This document shows, in pieces, positions 6,935 through 12,049 of a DNA stretch of 12,049 nt. Origin of the DNA: Alphaproteobacteria bacterium (GTDB taxonomy: Bacteria > Pseudomonadota > Alphaproteobacteria > Rickettsiales > SXRF01); NCBI GenBank assembly GCA_020050695.1, contig JAGVKI010000313.1, positions 1 through 12,049 on the forward strand, read 5' to 3'. The notes below the pieces were generated by a model. That model did not search any database. It saw only the letters and a program-made list of their open reading frames with translations, and was not told where the DNA came from. The position numbers were made by a program, and so were the translations under genes. The number at the start of each line of letters is the position of its first letter. The first letter of the stretch is position 1.

Positions 6935-7861
6935 ATGACTGCGATTTCCGCTGAACAGATTAAACAACTTCGTGAAACCACTGGTGCTGGCATGCTTGAT
7001 TGCCGCAAAGCACTCGTAGAAAACAATGGCGACATTGACGCTGCTATCGACTGGCTGCGCAAAAAAGGCCTGTCGGCTGCCGCTAAGAAATCTGGCCGTG
7101 TTGCCGCTGAAGGCGTTGTTGCTGTGACCACCACAGGCAATAAAGGCGCTGTAATCGAACTGAACTCCGAAACCGATTTCGTATCGCGTAACGAACAGTT
7201 CCAGCAACTCGCTAAAGGCATTGTTGCCCTCGCTATCAAAGGCGACAACGATGTTGAAAAACTGAAAAACACCCCGTATGGCAATGGCCGCTCTGTAGCA
7301 GACGAAGTGGTACAGGCAGTCAGCGTAATCGGCGAAAACATCTCGCTGCGCCGCTGCGCTATCCTGTCTGTAAATAAAGGCGTAGTTGCAAGCTACATCC
7401 ATAACGCTGTGGCTCCTGGAATGGGCAAAATCGCTATCCTCGTTGGCCTCGAATCCGAAGCCGATGCTGGACAGCTTGAAACCCTCGGCAAACAGCTGGC
7501 GATGCATATCGCTGCTGCACGTCCAGACGCGCTCAGCACCGCTGAAGTAGACGCTGCAAAGCTGGAACGTGAACGCGCTGTATTCCGCGAACAGGCAAAT
7601 GCCTCCGGCAAGCCTGCCGACGTGGTTGAAAAGATGGTCGAAGGCCGCGTTCGTAAATACTACGAAGAAGTGGTATTCCTCGAACAGCTTTATGTGATCG
7701 ACGGCAAAACCAAAATCAGTGCTGTGGTTGAAGCCGCTGCAAAAGAATTTGGCAAACCAGTAAAAGTAACCGGCTTCGTCAGCTACCGCCTGGGTGAAGG
7801 CATTGAAAAAGCCCAGAGCGATTTTGCTGCTGAAGTAGCTGCTGCAGCAGGCGCTGCATAA
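6935..7861 (+). CDS. tsf: Translation elongation factor Ts
   Basis: Guanine-nucleotide exchange factor that regenerates EF-Tu-GTP during elongation. The ATG at 6935 follows GGAAAGAGGA with a 4-nt gap. Residues 1-45 form the UBA-like N-terminal module with the first signature (LRETTGAGMLDCRKAL, 12-27). The second signature ELNSETDFVSRN is at 75-86 with the conserved Asp81-Phe82 pair that contacts EF-Tu. Residues 140-308 cover the second core repeat and the coiled-coil and C-terminal module (GKPADVVEKMVEGRVRKYYEE, 225-245). At 308 residues it is longer than E. coli EF-Ts (283) and typical of alphaproteobacterial forms. Second gene of the rpsB operon; the next gene starts 10 nt after its stop. 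Confidence 0.98.
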   Translation: MTAISAEQIKQLRETTGAGMLDCRKALVENNGDIDAAIDWLRKKGLSAAAKKSGRVAAEGVVAVTTTGNKGAVIELNSETDFVSRNEQFQQLAKGIVALAIKGDNDVEKLKNTPYGNGRSVADEVVQAVSVIGENISLRRCAILSVNKGVVASYIHNAVAPGMGKIAILVGLESEADAGQLETLGKQLAMHIAAARPDALSTAEVDAAKLERERAVFREQANASGKPADVVEKMVEGRVRKYYEEVVFLEQLYVIDGKTKISAVVEAAAKEFGKPVKVTGFVSYRLGEGIEKAQSDFAAEVAAAAGAA

Positions 7862-7871
7862 GTCCAGACGT

Positions 7872-8654
7872 ATGGCTCGCAACATCCTGGTGATAGCAGA
7901 TAGTGCTGACCACCTGACGATGGCGAACTATTTGCTTACCCAGGAAGGCGACCGCGCTACCGGCGCGGTGATTACAGCCGAACGGGCATCCGATACCACC
8001 CCTTACATTGGCGATGTACTTCGCCAATGTAAGGAAGGGTATATCTCCTTCGATGCCGTATTATTATTCGATCCTTCCAAGCCTAAAGAAGTTACCGTTC
8101 CTGTGCATAATATGTGGCGCGAGGCATCCAACAAGCTGCAAACGCTCGATGCGGACATGGAAAGCCAGCGCATTACTTTTTCCTATACGACCAATGATGA
8201 TGTAACGGCGGCATCCAACCGCGCGGAAGACCTGCAACGCAGTATGGATAAAATGCACGCCGACCAGGTGAAGGAAAGGCGCCAACTGCTGCAGCGCGGA
8301 AAAGACGCCGCCGAGCATATGCTGCTTACCAACCCGCCATCCGAAAAAGGCCTGCAGATTATCAAAAGCCTGCGCGCAAGCGATTCACCGCTCAAAGACC
8401 TGCCTATTGCCATTTACGGCGCGCATCCTGATCGTGAAGAATCGCTGCTGAACGCAGGCGCGGACATCGTGCATACCAGCGCCGATTCGATTTATCTGAC
8501 GCCCAACGAGCTGATTGGTGATGCACATAGCGCACACGAAAACCCAACGCGCCGCATAGACAATGCACACACCGCTGGCATGGAACCTTCGTTTCGTGCT
8601 CGCGCTTTCAGGCAGCGCATGGTTGCGTCTACGCGACTACGTGCACAGGGTTGA
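7872..8654 (+). CDS. Receiver-like protein with helical insertion, probable pseudo-response-regulator
   Basis: 260 residues, starting 10 nt after tsf with no clear RBS, so probably translated by coupling. The fold suggestion comes from receiver-like landmarks: strand 1 NILVIAD (4-10), strand 3 FDAVLLFDPSKP (60-71) with Asp67 at the phospho-acceptor place, KGLQIIKSLR (159-168), strand 4 LPIAIYGA (177-184), and EESLLNAGAD (189-198), which resembles the receiver helix 4 end. Departures from a functional receiver: one acidic residue after strand 1, no clear conserved Thr/Lys pair, and about 85 charged residues (72-155, including DLQRSMDKMHADQVKERRQLL) inserted after Asp67. The C-terminal 45 residues are basic (RARAFRQRM). 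No DNA-binding or enzyme domain follows. The receiver reading is inference from pattern; an unrelated alpha/beta protein is possible. It contains the perfect inverted repeat at 8001-8034. Confidence 0.8.
   Translation: MARNILVIADSADHLTMANYLLTQEGDRATGAVITAERASDTTPYIGDVLRQCKEGYISFDAVLLFDPSKPKEVTVPVHNMWREASNKLQTLDADMESQRITFSYTTNDDVTAASNRAEDLQRSMDKMHADQVKERRQLLQRGKDAAEHMLLTNPPSEKGLQIIKSLRASDSPLKDLPIAIYGAHPDREESLLNAGADIVHTSADSIYLTPNELIGDAHSAHENPTRRIDNAHTAGMEPSFRARAFRQRMVASTRLRAQG
8001..8034. repeat. Perfect 14-bp inverted repeat inside the gene after tsf
   Basis: CCTTACATTGGCGA (8001-8014) and TCGCCAATGTAAGG (8021-8034) are exact reverse complements separated by TGTACT. It starts 129 bp into the coding sequence and leaves the frame open. 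No U-tract follows. A perfect 28-base symmetry is unlikely by chance in coding DNA of balanced composition. Confidence 0.9.
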
Positions 8655-8656
8655 TT

Positions 8657-9721
8657 TTACGATTCCCGCTGTTTGAACAGGGGCACGTCATCGAGTTCCA
8701 GAAGCTTCACAATGCTATGGGTTGCCAGTATTACCGGCACTGGCATACACCAGAATAAATCACGGTATTCCGCAACATTGCAGGTAAGGAAATAAGCCGC
8801 GAGATTGGGAATGGCCATAAGCAGCCCAGCCAGCAGAAATGCTGGCTTTTCCTGCCATTTATACAGAAGCAGGAACCCAGTTATTACCGCACATACATAA
8901 CTATAATAATTATAGCCAAAGGCATGGCGCATATGACGCAGGAAGGTATTGATGTAATAGTCAATGCCGGTGCCGCCATGGCTACCCGGTACATGGGCAA
9001 AACTGCTGATGATCATGGTTTCGATAATCACGAACAGCAATATCTGTGCACAAAGCAGTGTCAGGTATCGCTGCTGCGGCAGGCGCGGCAGGAACCATAT
9101 CGCAAAGAAGAAAATGATAAACCCGCTGGTCTCTTTATTTAAAGTCGCCAGTGCAAAGCAGAAAAGATACGCGTTCCAGCGCTGCTTATAGAGCAGGTAA
9201 AAACAGGCGCAGGAAAAAAATAATTCGGCAAAATCATAGGTGTAGGCATAGCGGTGCAAAAAGGCGGGAAGCAGCCATAAAAATAGCAGCGGTGCTAGCA
9301 ATGCGCATGCCCGTGATGCAGGGAAAAATGCAGCTGTCAGGCGCGAGAGCATATAGATAAAAGCCAGCAGCCAGCCAAATACCACCATCAGTTTAATGAG
9401 TGTCATCAGCAGCGCGCCGTCCTGAAAGGTCCGCGGCAGCGCTGGCCAGCGATCAAACTGCATCAGGCGCGCAAATACCGATGTCTCACGCAGCGATACC
9501 AGATACGGCGTCATCGCCTCTTCCACGCTGGCAGGCACCATCGCATAAATACCCTTGGTCATCGCCGGAACCAATACGCGGTAGGCCACCGGGGGCGCTA
9601 CTTCTTCGTGGGAATTATCGGTCAGGTAGCCTGATCCCGGCACAAACGTGACCATCACAAACAGCGCGGTGAGAACATATAGCGTCCAAAAACAGGCCAG
9701 GGTGGTGCGCTCAGAGATCAT
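8657..9721 (-). CDS. Polytopic membrane protein, GT-C glycosyltransferase-like
   Basis: 354 residues with about nine predicted membrane helices (roughly 8-28, 103-127, 137-155, 165-178, 183-210, 217-240, 271-287, 293-313, 322-337). Conserved-looking polar motifs sit between them: AYRVLVP (46-52) before a long non-membrane loop, YTYDFAE (160-166), LNKET (194-198), and AEYRDLFWCMP (317-327). This arrangement recalls uncharacterised bacterial membrane proteins related to GT-C, dolichol-phosphate-mannose type, transferases, which take sugar from a lipid carrier on the outer face of the inner membrane. I cannot name substrate or family. The ATG at 9721 lacks a visible RBS, but an in-frame stop upstream and the first helix starting at residue 8 support it. 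It is antisense to its operon neighbours, and its stop lies 2 bp from that of the receiver-like gene. Confidence 0.8.
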   Translation of the reverse strand: MISERTTLACFWTLYVLTALFVMVTFVPGSGYLTDNSHEEVAPPVAYRVLVPAMTKGIYAMVPASVEEAMTPYLVSLRETSVFARLMQFDRWPALPRTFQDGALLMTLIKLMVVFGWLLAFIYMLSRLTAAFFPASRACALLAPLLFLWLLPAFLHRYAYTYDFAELFFSCACFYLLYKQRWNAYLFCFALATLNKETSGFIIFFFAIWFLPRLPQQRYLTLLCAQILLFVIIETMIISSFAHVPGSHGGTGIDYYINTFLRHMRHAFGYNYYSYVCAVITGFLLLYKWQEKPAFLLAGLLMAIPNLAAYFLTCNVAEYRDLFWCMPVPVILATHSIVKLLELDDVPLFKQRES

Positions 9722-9853
9722 AAGCCATAAGATGTTGCCATAAGGCGTTGAAAGGCTGGTAAATTACAGATGCTAACGATATAAATACCCCCTCTGCCGC
9801 CGTGTCAAGCCAGTGTATGGTTACTTTACTGCCCGCCCCTTAAAAAAGGAGCG

Positions 9854-9967
9854 ATGATTTATTTGCCGCGCTGGCTAACTCCTGCTACAACAAAGCGACT
9901 TTGCTATTTATTGAGTGGCTATGGGAAATTTACTGGAACGTTTCAAACAACTGCCAAAATACATTAG
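9854..9967 (+). CDS. Possible 37-residue upstream reading frame overlapping the DUF2333-like start
   Basis: An ATG at 9854 follows AAGGAG (9846-9851) by only 2 nt, the best Shine-Dalgarno sequence in this spacer; an in-frame TTG at 9863 has more normal spacing. The frame ends at 9967, inside the DUF2333-like gene and out of frame with it. The downstream gene has no good RBS of its own, so coupling is conceivable. The peptide (begins MIYLPRWLTPATTK) has no recognisable feature. It could be spurious. Confidence 0.25.
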   Translation: MIYLPRWLTPATTKRLCYLLSGYGKFTGTFQTTAKIH

Positions 9968-10865
9968 TTGGGCGCTTATAGGCGTACTGCTGATCATTAT
10001 TGTGATTTATTACCCGGTAGGGATGCTGGTGGTAAATAATATTGATGATTCCGACCAGTTCAGCGCCTCAGCCTATGAAGTGGAAAATGGCAGCCATTCG
10101 GTGAGCATGGCCATCGCGCTCATCGACCGCGAAACCAACCAGCATCAGTGGGTAGCCAGCAGCCCGTTTTTCTATCCGAGCGCACTTTTAGTACGCATGC
10201 CCGCCTTCCAGCGCGGCATTATGACGACCATTGCGCGCTTCACCATCGAAATGTCCGACCAGATTGGCCGCACGCGCGGCTCCAGCCAGACCGATACTGA
10301 CCTTCAGAAAGCCGCAGGCCTGCTGAACTACTCCCCGTATGTGTGGCTGTTCGATTTTTCCACGTCCTGGCTGCCGACCACCTCGTCGCAGACCCAGTAC
10401 CGCGCGGGCATGGAAGCCCTGCAAAAATACAATACCCGCCTGGCTTCAGGCACCGCCGTTTTCGACCGCCGCGCGGATAATCTGATCGAAACCATCAACC
10501 GCATGGCCAATGACCTTGGCTCAGCATCAGCTGCACTGGCTGAACGTATCGAAAATGGTTCAGGCTTTAACTTCAATACCGACGCCGACCTTTACTACCA
10601 CAGCAAAGGCCGTCTGTACGCGACCTACCTCATACTACGCGAACTGCAGCGCGACTTTGCCGACATCGTAAAGGAGAAGCAGCTTGAAGCCGTGTGGAAC
10701 CAGACACTGGAAAGCCTGAAAGCAGGCATGACCATGAATAACTTTTTTGTGCTCAACGCCGCGCCTGATAGCGCTATTATCCCCAGCCACCTGGCATCAC
10801 AGGGTTTCTTCCTGATGCGCGCCCGCACACAGATGTATGAAATAACAAATATTTTGCTGAAATAG
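9921..10865 (+). CDS. DUF2333-like membrane-anchored protein
   Basis: 314 residues from the ATG at 9921; a GTG at 9915 would add two. The upstream RBS is weak (GAG in TTGAGTGGCT). Residues 15-38 are one strongly hydrophobic helix ([20 protein letters not shown]) with a basic N-terminal flank, so the rest is probably periplasmic. The body fits my recollection of the DUF2333 family: a [12 protein letters not shown] segment (77-88), FDFSTSW (144-150) then [12 protein letters not shown] (160-171), [12 protein letters not shown] (181-192), LGSASAAL (199-206), RDFADI (244-249) and VLNAAPDS (277-284). Function of that family is unknown; domain assignment is from memory. It lies 25 bp upstream of pyrH on the same strand, with no clear terminator between, so the two are probably co-transcribed. 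Earlier genes on the left are divergent, so a promoter must lie in 9722-9920, but only a weak TATAAA (9780-9785) is visible. Confidence 0.85.
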   Translation: MGNLLERFKQLPKYISWALIGVLLIIIVIYYPVGMLVVNNIDDSDQFSASAYEVENGSHSVSMAIALIDRETNQHQWVASSPFFYPSALLVRMPAFQRGIMTTIARFTIEMSDQIGRTRGSSQTDTDLQKAAGLLNYSPYVWLFDFSTSWLPTTSSQTQYRAGMEALQKYNTRLASGTAVFDRRADNLIETINRMANDLGSASAALAERIENGSGFNFNTDADLYYHSKGRLYATYLILRELQRDFADIVKEKQLEAVWNQTLESLKAGMTMNNFFVLNAAPDSAIIPSHLASQGFFLMRARTQMYEITNILLK

Positions 10866-10890
10866 TTTTTTTATTCTAGATAGGAGTTCC

Positions 10891-11748
10891 ATGAGCAAGC
10901 TACTGAAAAAAACGACAAGTACCAAGGCAGCCGTTAAAAAAACAACGGCAAAAAAACCTGCTGCAAAAAAAGCCGGCGCTAAAAAATCTGCCGATCTTAA
11001 AGTCGTTTCTGCAACGCTTGCCTCCAAGCCACAATACAAACGCGTATTGCTCAAAATTTCCGGTGAAGCCCTGATGGGCGACCAGCCATACGGCCAGGAT
11101 TTAAAAACCATTGAACGCATCTGCAAGGACATCAAAAGCGCTATGGCGCTTGGTGTTGAATTATGCCTGGTGGTTGGCGGCGGCAATATTTTCCGCGGCA
11201 TCGAAGGTGCCAATAGCGGTATGGAGCGTGCCAGCGCCGATTATATGGGTATGCTCGCCACGCTGCTCAATGCGCTCGCTGTGCAAAATACGCTCGAGCG
11301 CTTAGGCGTTGAAACCCGCGTTATGTCTGCCATCAGCATGATGCAGATCTGCGAGCCTTACATTCGCCGCCGCGCCCAGCGTCATATGGAACGTGGCCGC
11401 GTGGTGATTTTCGCTGCCGGCACCGGCAACCCATTCTTTACCACCGACACGGCCGCAGCACTGCGCGCCAATGAAATGGGCTGCGACCTGCTGATGAAGG
11501 GCACCCAGGTGGACGGCGTGTATTCCGCCGACCCAAAGCGCGACAAGAACGCTAAACATTTCAGCACGCTTACCTATCACGACGTGCTGGTCAAAGACCT
11601 GAAAGTCATGGATGCATCGGCGATTTCGCTGGCGCGTGAAAACCGTATCCCCATCATGGTGTTTTCCATCCATAACAAAGACAGCGTTGCCCACGCCGTA
11701 TGCGGCAAAGGCAAGTTCACCCTGATTATTGATAAGAACAAGAGGTAG
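10891..11748 (+). CDS. pyrH: UMP kinase with Lys/Ala-rich N-terminal extension
   Basis: Bacterial UMP kinase phosphorylates UMP to UDP with ATP in pyrimidine nucleotide synthesis; it is a cytosolic homohexamer of the amino-acid-kinase fold. From residue 49 the protein is a full Pyr[14 protein letters not shown] (49-61) with Lys55 matching E. coli Lys15, [10 protein letters not shown] (94-103), [14 protein letters not shown] (117-130), [14 protein letters not shown] (176-189), [13 protein letters not shown] (203-215), [13 protein letters not shown] (237-249). Residues 1-47 are an added tail with repeated [17 protein letters not shown]. The ATG at 10891 has AGGAG four nt upstream, and no ATG, GTG or TTG occurs in frame before the first kinase strand, so the extension is part of the gene. 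E. coli PyrH is 241 residues; this is 285. frr starts 2 nt after the stop. Confidence 0.97.
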   Translation: MSKLLKKTTSTKAAVKKTTAKKPAAKKAGAKKSADLKVVSATLASKPQYKRVLLKISGEALMGDQPYGQDLKTIERICKDIKSAMALGVELCLVVGGGNIFRGIEGANSGMERASADYMGMLATLLNALAVQNTLERLGVETRVMSAISMMQICEPYIRRRAQRHMERGRVVIFAAGTGNPFFTTDTAAALRANEMGCDLLMKGTQVDGVYSADPKRDKNAKHFSTLTYHDVLVKDLKVMDASAISLARENRIPIMVFSIHNKDSVAHAVCGKGKFTLIIDKNKR

Positions 11749-11750
11749 AT

Positions 11751-12049
11751 ATGACCGGAGATATAAACGAACTTCGCCGCCGCATGGATGGCGCGCTTAA
11801 GTCCCTTCACCAGGAATTCGGCGGTCTGCGCACTGGCCGCGCTAATGCAGCCCTGCTGGAACATATCCAGGTAGATGCGTATGGCAGCATGGTGCCACTG
11901 AACCAGGTCAGCAATATCAGCATCCCGGAACCTCGCCTGCTTGCCGTGCAGGTATGGGATAAAGGTACAGTTAAAGCGGTTGAAAAGGCAATCAATGCAG
12001 CAGGCCTTGGCGTCAACGCTGCTGCCGACGGCCAGACCGTGCGCGTGCC
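11751..12049 (+). CDS. frr: Ribosome recycling factor, 3' end beyond window
   Basis: Splits the post-termination ribosome together with EF-G. The ATG at 11751 lies 2 nt behind the pyrH stop, with AGAGG overlapping the pyrH end at 5-nt spacing, so translation is probably coupled. Ninety-nine residues are visible of the usual 185. Diagnostic segments: HQEFGGLRTGRANAALLE (20-37) with the conserved R-T-G-R-A at 27-31, VDAYGSMVPLNQVSNISIPEP (41-61), and VEKAINAAGLGVNAAADG (77-94). This covers the first helix of domain I and most of domain II; the returning helices are off the right edge. The pyrH-frr order is standard in bacteria. Confidence 0.97.
   Translation, partial: MTGDINELRRRMDGALKSLHQEFGGLRTGRANAALLEHIQVDAYGSMVPLNQVSNISIPEPRLLAVQVWDKGTVKAVEKAINAAGLGVNAAADGQTVRV

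Noticed and set aside
6908..7885. 325-residue open frame on the minus strand opposite tsf
   Set aside because: Antisense to the whole of tsf, low-complexity Phe/Ala-rich product, no RBS; a shadow of the Ala/Glu-rich coding strand.
8924..9651. Several plus-strand frames of 69-83 residues opposite the membrane protein
   Set aside because: All are antisense to an intact polytopic membrane protein gene and have basic, compositionally random products.

Overview
The window reads as chromosomal DNA from a Gram-negative proteobacterium, most likely an alphaproteobacterium. This is an inference from gene content. The evidence is a 308-residue EF-Ts, a ribosomal protein S2 with a long basic C-terminal tail, a class II fumarase aligning residue for residue with the E. 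coli numbering, a DUF2333-type protein, and balanced base composition (about 50% G+C in the core genes). I see no phage, plasmid, insertion-sequence, CRISPR, rRNA or tRNA signal.

Left part (1-2050): a truncated minus-strand gene for a small glycine-zipper membrane protein diverges from fumC (fumarase, TCA cycle). The two share a short promoter region and fumC is closed by a long hairpin. Middle part (2050-5650), the accessory stretch: a 94-residue Trp/Cys-rich tail-anchored protein (minus), an AT-rich spacer with several inverted repeats, a 62-residue charged protein (plus), a 685-residue protein of unknown family (minus) with internal AT-rich patches, and a 120-residue proline-rich exported protein (plus).

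Right part (5700-12049): the widely conserved translation/nucleotide block rpsB - tsf - pyrH - frr (ribosomal protein S2, EF-Ts, UMP kinase, ribosome recycling factor). Here it is interrupted between tsf and pyrH by three genes: a gene 10 nt behind tsf whose protein looks like a degenerate response-regulator receiver split by a charged helical insertion, a polytopic membrane protein on the opposite strand resembling GT-C glycosyltransferases, and a DUF2333-like membrane-anchored protein directly upstream of pyrH. The frr gene runs off the right edge.

The most noteworthy signals are a 40-45-residue Lys/Ala-rich (histone H1-like) extension on the N-terminus of UMP kinase that cannot be removed by choosing another common start codon; a perfect 14-bp inverted repeat inside the coding sequence after tsf; the split-receiver protein itself; a structured rpsB leader and a strong rpsB-tsf intercistronic hairpin; and the unrecognised 685-residue protein with its AT-rich patches. 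I did not find a complete, clearly new multi-gene defence or mobile system.
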